Shown piece by piece: positions 1 through 8,504 of a stretch of 64,000 nucleotides of DNA (position 1 is its first letter; each line of letters opens with the position of its first letter). Source of the stretch: Actinomycetota bacterium (GTDB taxonomy: Bacteria > Actinomycetota > Acidimicrobiia > Acidimicrobiales > JAJPHE01); the NCBI GenBank assembly GCA_021325435.1, contig JAJPHE010000071.1, positions 1 to 64,000 of the forward strand, given 5' to 3'. A program made the translations under genes and the position numbers. The notes beneath the pieces were generated by a model. The model was not told the DNA's origin. It searched no databases and saw only the letters and a list, made by a program, of their open reading frames with translations.

Positions 1-543
1 CCCACAGCTCGAACCCCGGCTTCGGTAGTCGAAGACGTGGTGCGGATCGACGATGATCACAGCTCGATAGCCGGGCGTCGGCGCCGGAACGGTGGTGGTC
101 GTTGGCCCCGCGGGCGCGGTCATGGCCGGACAGCTGGTGGCACCGCCCCACACCAGCCCGAGCCACGCCGGGGTGTTGCTGGCCTGCACCTCCAGGCTCG
201 GTTGGACACTGACGATGCCGTAGGCGAGCAGCTGACCAGCACTTGAGCCCCTGATCGACTCGTCAGAGCCGAACAGAACGCTGGCCTCCTGCCGACTGAC
301 TTCCGGCTCGGCGCTGCCAGCAGCTGGCGACATTTTCAGAGCGCCGTCGTCGAGCTCCGCTGAACGGACGAAGCGCCCGGCTACCACATCACCTTGCGAA
401 GGTGGCTGGTCGACGACCTGTCCTCGAGCCGGTGCGGGCGGGGCCTGTGTTGACAAGGAAGCGGCCGAACCGCATGCAGATAGGCCCGTGGCTGCGAGGG
501 CGGCCAGAAGCAAGTGGCGCCCCAGACTCGTTCGGTGCTTCAC
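1..543 (-). CDS. Putative lipoprotein, 3' end outside window
   Basis: Partial gene running off the left edge. From a GTG at 543 the protein begins VKHRTSLGRHLLLAALAA and reaches a lipobox-like LSAC followed by GSAAS, so it should be exported and lipid-anchored. The rest is Pro/Thr/Ala-rich and I recognise no domain. The GTG overlaps the TGA of the upstream lipoprotein gene as GTGA, so the two are probably translationally coupled. Codon use is like the rest of the element. Function unknown. Confidence 0.65.
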   Translation of the reverse strand, partial: MKHRTSLGRHLLLAALAATGLSACGSAASLSTQAPPAPARGQVVDQPPSQGDVVAGRFVRSAELDDGALKMSPAAGSAEPEVSRQEASVLFGSDESIRGSSAGQLLAYGIVSVQPSLEVQASNTPAWLGLVWGGATSCPAMTAPAGPTTTTVPAPTPGYRAVIIVDPHHVFDYRSRGSSCG

Positions 544-1748
544 AGACCACCCACCCGCCAGATGAGGGGCTGGCCGTCCTCGAGGTACCAGATGGCGTTG
601 CCTAGGGCGGCGAGGGCGCCGATTCGGGTGTGGCAGATCTGGGTGGTTGTCGTCGTCGGCATGGTCGAGGCCGTGGGGCCCGGTCCGATGGGGATTCCTC
701 CGGATACCCCGCCGGCCCCGGTAGGGCACGGGCGCAGGGCCAGGGTGATCGACCGGGCAGGCTGTCCGTTGGCCATGTCCGTGAGGCCGTCATAACCCCG
801 GGCGACCTCGGCGACGTGGCCGTTTAGCAGCGGCCAAGCCGGGTGAGAGGAGGCGTAGGCGATCCATTGCTGGCCGGGAATAGCGGTCGGTCCGGGTTTG
901 GTCGCCCCGTCGGGGTAGACCCAGTAGAGCCCGACCTGGCCGGCCAGGAAGCGATCCCCGGCGGGCATCACGAAGCCGGCTTCGACGCCGGTGGCCAGCT
1001 TGGTACGACCCGACGGGTCGACCAGCAGCACGGCACCGTTCTCCTGAGGGCCCGTGGGGGGCTCGAGGCCCACCGCCAGGGTGCCGTCGGCCAGGTAGGC
1101 GACGTCGGTGGCACCGAAGCCGCTCGGCAGGACCAGCCGGCGGAAGCTGTTGCTGGCCGGGTCGTAGATGGGAATCGCCGTCGATCCCGCTGTGGCCAGG
1201 GCCACCTGGCCGCCCTCGCCGACCGCCACCCCGGCGATCGGGTGGAGGTTGGCGGTCTGGGGTGGACCCTGTGGCTGGGACGGCTGTTGTGGAGCCATGA
1301 CTGGCACGTCGATGACCCTGACGGCTCCGGTGGCGGTGTCGAGGCGCGCCAGCTTGAGGTTGGTGCCGACCCAGACCACCCCCGACGGCGCGACGGCGAT
1401 CCCGTACTGGATGCCGCTCTCGAGCCCGTCGACCTCGGCATCGCCTAGCCGCCAGCTCGCCAGCCGGTGGTCGGCGGTGGAGAACCGGTACACCCGCGCC
1501 TGGCGATCCTCGCCCACCGCCCACCACCACACCGCGTCGCCGCTCGGGCCGGCCACCATCTTGCCGGGCTGGCCCGCCGGCACGGGGCTCGTCACCGCGA
1601 ACGACTTCAGGGTCGTCGAGGAAGGGCCGGTCGCCTCGCCGCTGGACCGGGTGGCCACATGTACGGAGCCTGATCCGCACCCGTCGAGGAGTGTGGCCGC
1701 GGCGAGCAACGTCACGCCAGACCGCCGCCAAGCCGCTGACTTCCTCAC
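540..1748 (-). CDS. Lipoprotein with beta-propeller-like repeats
   Basis: The GTG at 1748 is preferred because it places a signal peptide (VRKSAAWRRSGVTLLAAATL) directly before the lipobox LLDGC. An upstream in-frame start would bury it. The mature part has repeated blades such as GIAVAPSGVVWVGTN, VAVGEGGQVALAT and DVAYLADGTLAVGL, as in NHL/virginiamycin B lyase-type propellers. I see no catalytic motif. It is probably a surface-exposed binding or sensor lipoprotein. It is coupled by GTGA to a second lipoprotein gene downstream, so the pair may act together at the cell surface. Confidence 0.7.
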   Translation of the reverse strand: MRKSAAWRRSGVTLLAAATLLDGCGSGSVHVATRSSGEATGPSSTTLKSFAVTSPVPAGQPGKMVAGPSGDAVWWWAVGEDRQARVYRFSTADHRLASWRLGDAEVDGLESGIQYGIAVAPSGVVWVGTNLKLARLDTATGAVRVIDVPVMAPQQPSQPQGPPQTANLHPIAGVAVGEGGQVALATAGSTAIPIYDPASNSFRRLVLPSGFGATDVAYLADGTLAVGLEPPTGPQENGAVLLVDPSGRTKLATGVEAGFVMPAGDRFLAGQVGLYWVYPDGATKPGPTAIPGQQWIAYASSHPAWPLLNGHVAEVARGYDGLTDMANGQPARSITLALRPCPTGAGGVSGGIPIGPGPTASTMPTTTTTQICHTRIGALAALGNAIWYLEDGQPLIWRVGGL

Positions 1749-2105
1749 GACACCAGATTCGTGGCCGGAGTATCCGCAGATCAACCGATGGAAGGAACTG
1801 CCACCGAGCACGACCGACGCTTGGCTGGGGCTTTCTTGGTCGTCCAATCCCTGCATGGGCTTGGGTCCTCATCCCCTCGGCTCGGCGCGGCCTGGTCCGA
1901 CGCCTCACAGCACTACCCTCCGCTTGAGGCACAAATGAGGCACGAGGAGGAGGTAGGCGACGAAAGCGGCCTCGCCAGAGGTGCTCCGAGCTGGGCAGAC
2001 GGCTCCAGCCGGTACCTCGGCGAGGGGCTTCCAGGCAGCACACCTGATGCACAAGGGTGCCCGCACGTCTGCGGACGTCGGCGGATGGGGCACCACTGCC
2101 GTCCG
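1749..2105. other. Intergenic region, no convincing gene
   Basis: This 357-bp stretch lies between the start of the propeller lipoprotein gene and the end of the integrase gene. Only short ORFs without recognisable features occur. An 11-bp-spaced direct repeat TGAGGCAC is present at 1925-1932 and 1936-1943. The promoter of the lipoprotein pair should lie at the left side of the region, but I cannot point to clear -35/-10 boxes. Confidence 0.4.
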
Positions 2106-3260
2106 TCATTGCTCGCCGGCGTCCGACGCTCCCCGCAGGATCTTGTCCATCGCCTCGGCCGCGTCGCGCACGAGGACGGGCATGACGTGGCTGTAGGTAT
2201 CCATGGTGAGGGCGAAGGACGAGTGCCCGAGGACCTCCATGACCACACGGGGGTGCACGTTCTGGGCAAGCAACAGGCTCGCTGCGGTATGCCGGCAGTC
2301 GTACAGACGGTGGTGAGGAACGCCCGCCTCCTTCTGGAGCCGGGCGAACCGGTGTGACACGACCGTCCGGCTGATCGGTCCTCCGGTAGGTGTCGCGAAG
2401 ACCAGATCCCGGTCCTCCCAGAGAGGGCCGGCCAACAGCCGTTCCTCGAGCTGGCGCCGACGATGCACCCGGAGAGCATCGAGGCAGACCGACGGCAGGG
2501 CCACCGTCCTCCGGCTCGTCCTCGACTTCGGCTCCTTGAGCACGAACTGACCGTCTCGGCGCTCGAGGGCGTGGCGGACTCGAAGGACACCGGCGTCCAG
2601 GTCCAGGTCCTCCCAGCGGAGCCCGAGAGCCTCGCTCGGCCGCAACCCGACGGCTACGGCCACCGCGTAGAAGGCGCCGAGGCGATCCCGCGCAGCCGCC
2701 TCCAACAGTCGGCGCGCCTCCTCGACGGTCAGAGGCACCACCGGCTCGCGTTGCAGCGTCACCGGTTCGACCAGGGTTGCGACGTTGCGGCTGACGTAGC
2801 CCCACCGCAGGGCGATCGTCAATGCCCGCCGAAGGGTTGCATGGACGTACTGCACCGTCCGAGGCGCCAGGCCCTCCTGCCGCTTGAGATTGAGGAAGGC
2901 CTGGACGTCGGGCGGGCTGAGCCGGGCCAGAGGGACATGGCCCAGCACGGGCTTGATGTGGAGCCTGACGTTGGCCTCGTAACCGTGGAAGGTGGCCTGT
3001 TGCCGGGTCGGGCGGACGACCTCCTCCAGCCACAGGTCGAGGAAGGTCCCGAGCCGGGTCCGTTCGTCTATCAGGGGCAGTCCGGCATCCACGTTGGCCT
3101 GGGCCGACCGAAGGTTGGCCACGACATCCGCCCGCGTCCGGCCGTAGACGTACTTGCGGCGCCGGCGTCCGCCGAGGGCGCCGATCTCGACGGTCGCCTC
3201 CCAGCGGCCGTCAGGGCGCAGACGCACCCCACCATCGCCGGCGCCGCGCCGGCCGGTCAT
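2106..3260 (-). CDS. int: Tyrosine recombinase / integrase (element A)
   Basis: Phage-type site-specific integrase of 384 residues, full length for the family. The N-terminal part has an AP2-like arm-binding region (DGRWEATVEIGALGGRRRRK) and a core-binding SAM-like domain (TRQQATFHGYEANVRLHIKP). The catalytic domain shows the box I arginine in GLRPSEALGLRW, YDCRHTAASLL in place of the usual HxxRH, and LGHSSFALTMDTYSH with the nucleophilic tyrosine. It lies 44 bp after the excisionase gene and about 0.7 kb from the tRNA-Ser fragment, as expected for an integrase acting at that site. It is clearly related to the second integrase at 16981-18177. Confidence 0.93.
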   Translation of the reverse strand: MTGRRGAGDGGVRLRPDGRWEATVEIGALGGRRRRKYVYGRTRADVVANLRSAQANVDAGLPLIDERTRLGTFLDLWLEEVVRPTRQQATFHGYEANVRLHIKPVLGHVPLARLSPPDVQAFLNLKRQEGLAPRTVQYVHATLRRALTIALRWGYVSRNVATLVEPVTLQREPVVPLTVEEARRLLEAAARDRLGAFYAVAVAVGLRPSEALGLRWEDLDLDAGVLRVRHALERRDGQFVLKEPKSRTSRRTVALPSVCLDALRVHRRRQLEERLLAGPLWEDRDLVFATPTGGPISRTVVSHRFARLQKEAGVPHHRLYDCRHTAASLLLAQNVHPRVVMEVLGHSSFALTMDTYSHVMPVLVRDAAEAMDKILRGASDAGEQ

Positions 3261-3303
3261 CGCGATCCCTCAGCCCGGCGCGAGCCAGCGGCCCACGGCA
3301 CCA

Positions 3304-3594
3304 TCAGCCTGCTCGGAGCCGCTCCACGAAGATGTCCAGAGAGTCGGCCGGAACCCGGCAGGACCGGCCGATGTGGACGGCCTCCAACTGACCCGTGGCG
3401 ATCAACTCGTAGATCTTCGTCCTGCCAATTCCGAGGGCTGCGGCGACCTCCGGGATTGGAAGCAACAGCGCCGCCAAGCGCGGTGCGGCGTCGGGCTCGG
3501 GGGCCCCTTCCGTTGCGGGGGGCGGGTCTGACGGTCGGGGGATCGTGCGGGTGGCCGCCGTCGGACGTCGTTGGTTGCTGCGGTGTCTGGACAT
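3304..3594 (-). CDS. xis: Excisionase-like helix-turn-helix protein (element A)
   Basis: Small DNA-binding protein with a MerR/excisionase-type winged helix: LLPIPEVAAALGIGRTKIYE, then a wing ending in GRSCRVPADSLDIFVERL. The start chosen is the ATG at 3594 (MSRHRSNQ), which leaves a basic Pro-rich N-terminal extension of about 50 residues; a longer frame to 3792 is open but runs through the iteron region. Its position just upstream of the integrase supports a role as recombination directionality factor. Confidence 0.8.
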   Translation of the reverse strand: MSRHRSNQRRPTAATRTIPRPSDPPPATEGAPEPDAAPRLAALLLPIPEVAAALGIGRTKIYELIATGQLEAVHIGRSCRVPADSLDIFVERLRAG

Positions 3595-3613
3595 CGGTCG
3601 AGCATGCGACGGC

Positions 3614-3745
3614 GGTCTCACCTCGCTTCTCACCCCGGAGCTCACCTCGGCGGGAATTCTCGGGACGCGAGACCGCCCAGGACGCCCGAGCGGCACGGGG
3701 CTCCACTCGCAGCTCACCCCGCTTCTCACCTCCGTTATCACCTCC
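3614..3745. repeat. Two clusters of 12-bp iterons
   Basis: Three contiguous 12-mers at 3614-3649 and three more at 3710-3745 share a TCACCYC core (read on the other strand, GAGGTGA). The cluster starts are 96 bp apart, exactly eight 12-bp units, so both sets fall in one register. They lie upstream of the excisionase gene and inside the att arm of element A. They could be binding sites for the excisionase, a repressor or the transfer/replication machinery. Confidence 0.6.
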
Positions 3746-3898
3746 GCCCCCGCCCAACCGTCGAGCGCCGGCCGCGGTGATGAGGACGGCATGAATGGCG
3801 GGCACGACAGCGGAGCCAGCCGCGCTCAAAGGACGGCAGCCACGGAGAGCGCTCGGCCAGCTGGGCCCGGGCCGGCGCCAACGACGGGCACCGGAGCG

Positions 3899-3922
3899 CT
3901 TGGCGGTCAACTTGGCGGTCAA
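3899..3922. repeat. Arm-type direct repeat pair, element A side
   Basis: Two perfect tandem copies of cttggcggtcaa (3899-3910, 3911-3922), 69 bp left of the att core. Element B has the near-identical form cttggtggtcaa on both of its inner flanks, so this is best read as an integrase arm-binding site. Confidence 0.6.
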
Positions 3923-3991
3923 GGGCCGCGACGCCGACCCGCGCCGAAGGCTCAGCCGGCGCGCCGCACCGCCCGTGACCTGCGGAATCTC

Positions 3992-4046
3992 AGCGGAGAG
4001 GGTGGGATTTGAACCCACGGTCCCTTGCGGGACACACGATTTCCAA
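3992..4046 (-). other. att site: tRNA-Ser(GGA) 3'-half fragment
   Basis: This 55-bp segment is identical to 22964-23018, the anticodon-to-3'-end part of the intact tRNA-Ser. Identity stops right at the anticodon loop; beyond it the sequence (gcctatgg) cannot complete a tRNA. It is therefore a displaced tRNA 3' end marking the junction between element A and element B. Confidence 0.9.
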
Positions 4047-4150
4047 GCCTATGGGGCGGACACTTCCGGCCTGGTAGGTCGGCACACTTCCCTGGTCGGC
4101 AGCTCAGCCGTGTCCATCGCTGTGGGCCGGCGTCGCTCCGAGTCCGGCGG

Positions 4151-4174
4151 CTTGGTGGTCAACTTGGTGGTCAG
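4151..4174. repeat. Arm-type direct repeat pair, left inner flank of element B
   Basis: cttggtggtcaa (4151-4162) followed by cttggtggtcag (4163-4174), 104 bp inside the left att core of element B. It matches the pair at 22858-22881 and is a likely integrase arm site. Confidence 0.6.
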
Positions 4175-4271
4175 GCGGGCCAGAATCATTCGTGCCGGGG
4201 GGGCCCTGGCCTGCCCCGGACCTTGTCACAGGGCCGCCTTACCGGTTCCGTGACGCGCAAGGAGGTCGTAA

Positions 4272-4436
4272 ATGAAGGTTGCTCCGTACCACACGATCGT
4301 CCCCGAATACGGCGGAGAGCGAGACGTGTACCACGACCAAAGTGAGTGCCCCGCGGGGAAGCGCATCAAGCCCGAGCATCGAACCCCTGGGACTGCCGGC
4401 CGGCCGAAGTGCAAGGACTGCCAGCGCATCGGTTAG
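4272..4436 (+). CDS. Small Cys/His protein, uncharacterised
   Basis: A 54-residue protein starting at ATG 4272 with a strong aaggaggtcg ribosome binding site. It contains VYHDQSECPAGKRIKPEHR and ends with RPKCKDCQRIG. One Cys in ECPAG, a His in PEHR and a CxxC near the end could form a small metal-binding knuckle. I have seen short proteins of this pattern (VYHD..C..G..I....R) in varied bacteria but know no function. It is the first gene inside element B. Confidence 0.65.
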   Translation: MKVAPYHTIVPEYGGERDVYHDQSECPAGKRIKPEHRTPGTAGRPKCKDCQRIG

Positions 4437-4653
4437 GACCTCCAGCGTCCGTCGGAAGCGCCTGGGCTGGTCCTCCCGGGGCGGGGGGGGAGCCGGCGTC
4501 CGAGCGTGGGACGCGCGAGCGGCCCCTGGAGCCTCCGCTGGTGTGACCATCGGCCCGTGATCCTCACTCCGGGTCGAAGGTCCACGCCAGCTGGGGAGCC
4601 GGCCTATACCGTCCGAGGGGTGGCTGTCGCTGCCTTCCCGTACCGTCCAGAGG

Positions 4654-4667
4654 CGAACACACGTTCT
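4654..4667. promoter_or_regulatory. LexA (SOS) box-like palindrome before the R-M operon
   Basis: The sequence cgaacacacgttct contains GAAC-N4-GTTC, matching the core of the actinobacterial SOS box (CGAAC-N4-GTTCG) except for the last base. It ends 17 bp before the methylase ATG and would overlap a -10 region such as tctact at 4665-4670. Binding by LexA is inference. Confidence 0.45.
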
Positions 4668-4684
4668 ACTCTGGGGAGGTCCCA

Positions 4685-6373
4685 ATGGGAGGGTTGCAGT
4701 TGAGCCTGCGGCTGGAAGCCGACGCGCAAGCATCGCCTGTTGACGTACAGACACTCGGGGAGGTCTTCACCCGCCGTTGGGTCGTGGACCTGATCCTGGA
4801 TCTGATCGGTTACACGGCTGAGCGAGATCTAACGGAGATGCTGGCGGTGGAGCCCGCCTGCGGCACCGGAGCGTTCCTGGGCCCCATGGTCGAGCGCCTG
4901 GTTAGGTCTGCTCGTACTCATGGGCGGGACCTGTCCGAGCATCTCCGCGCCGTCCGGGCGTTCGATCTCCAACCGGAGAATGTCGAGCGGGCGAGAAAAC
5001 TGGTGGCGTCGGAACTGGCCGGGGCCGGCGTATCCCAGCGCCGGGCCGAGCGACTAGCGAATGTGTGGGTTCAGCAGGCTGACTTCCTCCTTGATGTGGC
5101 GGAAGACATGACCGCTGACTTTGTAATCGGCAATCCCCCGTACATCCGCCTCGAGGACGTTCCAGCCGGCCGAACGGATGCTTACCGCCGGGCGTGCCCC
5201 ACGATGAAGGGCCGCTCGGATGTCTATGTCGGCTTCATCGAGCGCGGTCTGCGCATGTTGGCTGATGGAGGAGTTCTCGGTTTCATCGTTGCTGATCGTT
5301 GGATGCACAACCAATATGGCGCCGAGCTCCGCCGCCTAGTTTCGGAGAGCTTCAGCGTCGAGGTGATCCTTGAGATGCACGACGCGGACGCGTTCGAGGA
5401 ACTGGTCTCCGCCTATCCGGCGATAACGGTGATCCGCAGGAGGTCTCAACAGAAGCCGGTAGTAGCAAGTGCTGATAAGGCTTTCGGACCAGTAGGGGCC
5501 TCGGCGTTTGGGCAGTGGGCAACTCGATCCAAGCTGCCCACGCGACGTGGGAGAGGCTTCTCGGCGGCGCGTCTTTCTGACTGGTTTTCCGGCTCGGAGC
5601 TCTGGCCCTCAGGTGATCCGGAGGCCGTGGCGCTTGTCCGATCGCTAGAGAGCCGGTTTCCACCTCTCGAAGATCCGCGGACAGGTAGCCGGGTGGGCAT
5701 CGGCGTTGCAACAGGAGCCGACGACGCGTTCCTGACTACAGATCCCAAGCTGGTTGAGCCAAGCCGCTTACTACCTGTCGCCATGAGCGAGGACATCAGT
5801 TCGGGAGAGGTCCGCTGGTCTGGGACTCATCTCGTCAATCCATGGGATGACGACGGCCTCGTTGACCTGAACAAGTTCCCTCAGCTCAAGGTCTATCTAC
5901 AGAGGCACCGGCGGGCGCTGGCCAATCGGCACATCGCGAAAGTACGGCCACATACGTGGTACCGAACCATTGACCGGGTATGGCCGCACTTGCAGACAAC
6001 GCCCAAACTCCTTCTTCCGGATATGAAGGCATCGATTCATCCAGTCCTCGAACCCGGTTACCTCTACCCCCATCACAACCTGTACTTCGTCACCTCGTCC
6101 GAGTGGGATCTCGAGGTGCTCGGTGGCCTTCTGCTGTCCGATATCGCCAACCTATTCGTTGGGACCTACTGCGTGAAGATGCGCGGGGGCTGTTACCGGT
6201 TCCAAGCCCAGTACCTGCGCAAGATTCGAGTCCCAGCGCGGCAGTCACTCTCCGCTCTGGACTGCAAGGAACTTCGCAAGTCCTTCAATGAGCGTGACCG
6301 CGACAGAGCCACCGACGTATCCCGGCGCGTCTTTGGCATCTCTGAACTCCCGTCATCTCTGCAGAAGAAGTAG
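4685..6373 (+). CDS. N6-adenine DNA methyltransferase (Eco57I/TaqI type)
   Basis: 562-residue DNA methylase. The SAM-binding motif I is [12 protein letters not shown] (near residue 56) and catalytic motif IV is NPPY in [14 protein letters not shown], so it methylates adenine N6. The C-terminal third resembles the TaqI-like target recognition domain, with the typical [15 protein letters not shown] near the end. It starts the operon 4685-9789, has a ggggaggt ribosome binding site, and is followed after 6 bp by a putative nuclease, so it is most likely the modification enzyme of a type II restriction-modification system. A fused nuclease domain (type IIG) is not evident. Confidence 0.92.
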   Translation: MGGLQLSLRLEADAQASPVDVQTLGEVFTRRWVVDLILDLIGYTAERDLTEMLAVEPACGTGAFLGPMVERLVRSARTHGRDLSEHLRAVRAFDLQPENVERARKLVASELAGAGVSQRRAERLANVWVQQADFLLDVAEDMTADFVIGNPPYIRLEDVPAGRTDAYRRACPTMKGRSDVYVGFIERGLRMLADGGVLGFIVADRWMHNQYGAELRRLVSESFSVEVILEMHDADAFEELVSAYPAITVIRRRSQQKPVVASADKAFGPVGASAFGQWATRSKLPTRRGRGFSAARLSDWFSGSELWPSGDPEAVALVRSLESRFPPLEDPRTGSRVGIGVATGADDAFLTTDPKLVEPSRLLPVAMSEDISSGEVRWSGTHLVNPWDDDGLVDLNKFPQLKVYLQRHRRALANRHIAKVRPHTWYRTIDRVWPHLQTTPKLLLPDMKASIHPVLEPGYLYPHHNLYFVTSSEWDLEVLGGLLLSDIANLFVGTYCVKMRGGCYRFQAQYLRKIRVPARQSLSALDCKELRKSFNERDRDRATDVSRRVFGISELPSSLQKK

Positions 6374-6379
6374 GCCGTC

Positions 6380-7327
6380 ATGCCTCCGGCAAGTGTCTCG
6401 CCTCGTCAACCTCGATCTGTAAGCGGACGGACGCTCCGGACCAATCCGCATTGCCGCCCGTTGAGGGAGTTCTACGATTCTCTCTCGCAGAGGAGGGTCA
6501 CTAGCTGGAATCAGGTAGAAGAGGACTTCCTCGCTGTAATGTCCGCTTTTGATTCGAGTCTGCCACAGTCATGGGAAGGCGACTCGACTGCAAAGGAGAA
6601 GAGCAGAGCACTTAGTGCCGCACTTCAGAACGGCAAGGGCGATTGGTTTAACGACCTTCTCGCCCTCCTGCTGATTCAGTGTTCAGAGGTGGAGTCCCTG
6701 TACGTGCGCACTGGCGTTCCAGGGCTCATCGTGCCTACGCACAACCTGGATGGCGTCTACCCAGGAGATCCTGGTCGTGAGATCGAGTTTCTTCTAGAGG
6801 CCAAGATGATGGGCACACCCAAGCACGCTAATTCTCCTGGGGAGCGAGCTCAGGGCCGTCCCGGCTCCATGGACGCTAAGAAGCGAGTCACCGAGCTCGC
6901 CTTCAAGTCAATAGACCTCAAGGGAGAAGCCGCTCGGCGGTTGACGATGGTCGGGCAATCTCCGACGCTCGGCGGCGCCGGAGGCGGTGACCTGTCAACA
7001 TGGCTGCACGCAAGCCGGCCGAAGATCTTCTTCTTCATGGGCGTCAGAGTCCTCGGTGATAGAGACTTTGCAGCGGTTGTCCGATGGGCCGAGACGGCCG
7101 CTCAGGTCGTGGATGCGGTCGGTCTCTACTGCTACGAGCCAACGGATTCGTTCACTCGCTACCAACGACGCGCCGGAGTTCCCACTGCCTACGAGCTGGA
7201 ACGTGTCTTATACCGTGCATGTGTTGAACTGCAGGGTCTGCGGGAGGCTCCGCCTCCCCCCATACCAGTTGATGTCCCGCCTAGTCCCGCCTCAGCAGCT
7301 GGCGAGATATCTCCGGAAGCAGACTAG
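6380..7327 (+). CDS. Putative restriction endonuclease (PD-(D/E)XK-like)
   Basis: 315-residue protein directly downstream of the methylase. I do not recognise a named family. A plausible PD-(D/E)XK site is D124 in NLDGVYPGD with E140-A-K142 in EIEFLLEAKMMG, the spacing and hydrophobic strand being right for such nucleases. The C-terminal tail is Pro-rich. Position, length and the following RAMA gene all fit a cognate type II restriction enzyme. The recognition sequence cannot be inferred. Confidence 0.65.
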   Translation: MPPASVSPRQPRSVSGRTLRTNPHCRPLREFYDSLSQRRVTSWNQVEEDFLAVMSAFDSSLPQSWEGDSTAKEKSRALSAALQNGKGDWFNDLLALLLIQCSEVESLYVRTGVPGLIVPTHNLDGVYPGDPGREIEFLLEAKMMGTPKHANSPGERAQGRPGSMDAKKRVTELAFKSIDLKGEAARRLTMVGQSPTLGGAGGGDLSTWLHASRPKIFFFMGVRVLGDRDFAAVVRWAETAAQVVDAVGLYCYEPTDSFTRYQRRAGVPTAYELERVLYRACVELQGLREAPPPPIPVDVPPSPASAAGEISPEAD

Positions 7328-7336
7328 GAGGTCCTG

Positions 7337-7633
7337 ATGCAACGCGGACGTTCTCTCGTTTCATTAAGCGAACTCGTCGACGCAGGTCTTCTCCAACCCG
7401 GAGACGAGTTGTCATTCCGTCAATCCGACGACCTCGTAGCGACCATCACGGAGTCCGGCACACTGCGATTCCAGGGGGCCGAGTACCGGAGTCCTTCGAC
7501 GGCCGGCAGGGCGGCCACAGCCGGAAGAGCTGTAAACGGCTGGGTCGCCTGGTCCGTCACTTCCGGAGACCGTGCATCCCTGGCTCAGCTCCGAGCGCGA
7601 TATGTGGAAATGTCCAGATCAAACGCGGAGTAA
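7337..7633 (+). CDS. RAMA-domain protein
   Basis: 98 residues, almost all one RAMA (restriction enzyme adenine methylase-associated) domain: LSELVDAGLLQPGDELSF, then TITESGTLRFQGAEYRSPST and GRAVNGWVAW. RAMA domains are known next to or fused with adenine methylases and are proposed to read or bind modified DNA. Here it is a stand-alone gene 9 bp after the nuclease, so it probably assists target recognition or sensing of methylation by this system. Confidence 0.8.
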   Translation: MQRGRSLVSLSELVDAGLLQPGDELSFRQSDDLVATITESGTLRFQGAEYRSPSTAGRAATAGRAVNGWVAWSVTSGDRASLAQLRARYVEMSRSNAE

Positions 7634-7641
7634 GTAGCGGC

Positions 7642-7854
7642 ATGCATCCACCTCACCGCGTCATACGCGACCGCGGCGAGCACGGCGAGCCCCGCAGAGG
7701 TCGCCTCATCCTCTACGACGTGGCAGAGCTGATCGACGGGGAGGAGGATCTAGGGGTGCTGGTCGCCATCAGACACCCTTACGATCAGACCCGGGACCTC
7801 AACCGCGAGCTACTCCGCGAAATGGCCTGGCTTCCTGCCGCAACGGCACCATGA
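7642..7854 (+). CDS. Small uncharacterised protein in R-M operon
   Basis: 70 residues, 8 bp after the RAMA gene and overlapping the next gene by ATGA. The N-terminal 20 residues are basic and His/Arg-rich; the middle, LILYDVAELIDGEEDLGVLV, looks like a short alpha/beta fold. I recognise no family. Tight coupling on both sides suggests it works with its neighbours. Confidence 0.6.
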   Translation: MHPPHRVIRDRGEHGEPRRGRLILYDVAELIDGEEDLGVLVAIRHPYDQTRDLNRELLREMAWLPAATAP

Positions 7855-8504
7855 GCGGCCTGACACCGGCGGAGGTCGAGCAGGCCCTGCAGACGGTGGC
7901 CAGCGTGGGCGGCTTCTTGTACAACGTCCTGTCGACCAGGCGCGGTGCCCGTCCGCAGGAGTTCTCCGAGTTGATCGATGAGCTCGTCAAGCGCACGGTC
8001 GAGGAGGTAGGCAAGCGCTTGCTAGAGGACGACCGTGCGCTGCAGGTTGTCGAGGCAGCTTTGGACGGTGCTGCCCGAACGGGCAACCGGGACAAGCGCC
8101 GGCTTCTAGCTCAGGTGGCGGCAGCGGCCCTCGAGGACGACGCCGATATCGACCTACTCGGCGTCATGATAGGTACCGTCGACCGGGTCGATCCGATCCA
8201 CATCCGTGTGTTGGTTCTGCTTGCCAATCCCGATCGGCCCGGAGCCGGACAGATGCGGGGCTATCGGAACGTCGGACCGTGGCACAGGCGCGAGATTGAG
8301 CAACGCTGGCCAGGCGACCCGGTTGGCCTCGATCCCGTCCTGTCTCGGCTGCAACAAGAGGGCCTGGTCCGCCGAGGTGGGGTTCGCACAGGCATGGTCT
8401 TCAGCATCGGTGACGAACCAGAGGACACTTGGGCAGTCACCGGGTACGGCGAGAAGTTCCTGCGACATCTGCCCGACGATGCCGCCTGGGGCTCCGGGCC
8501 ATGA
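7851..8504 (+). CDS. Uncharacterised protein with C-terminal winged-helix-like region
   Basis: 217 residues, starting at an ATGA overlap. The first 100 residues are predicted helical (FSELIDELVKRTVEEVGKRL, then RRLLAQVAAAALEDD). The C-terminal half, with LDPVLSRLQQEGLVRRGGV and WAVTGYGEKFLRHL, looks like a winged helix ending in a strand-turn. I do not recognise the family. It might be a DNA-binding or adaptor component of the operon; this is inference from context. Confidence 0.6.
   Translation: MSGLTPAEVEQALQTVASVGGFLYNVLSTRRGARPQEFSELIDELVKRTVEEVGKRLLEDDRALQVVEAALDGAARTGNRDKRRLLAQVAAAALEDDADIDLLGVMIGTVDRVDPIHIRVLVLLANPDRPGAGQMRGYRNVGPWHRREIEQRWPGDPVGLDPVLSRLQQEGLVRRGGVRTGMVFSIGDEPEDTWAVTGYGEKFLRHLPDDAAWGSGP

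Larger units (their letters stand above)
1..4046. mobile_element. Integrative element A (right part only)
   Basis: This is the right end of an integrative element whose left end lies outside the window. Reading inward from the tRNA-Ser fragment at 3992-4046 it contains an arm-type repeat pair, 12-bp iterons, an excisionase, a tyrosine integrase and two lipoprotein genes. The order att-xis-int is typical of actinobacterial integrative elements. Its integrase and att region resemble those of element B next door, so both appear to use the same tRNA gene. Whether the lipoproteins belong to the element or to older flanking DNA cannot be decided without the left att site. Confidence 0.6.

Noticed and set aside
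790-3033. 747-codon minus-strand frame across the lipoprotein and integrase genes
   Set aside because: A different frame of two well-supported genes; it spans their intergenic region and has no domain.
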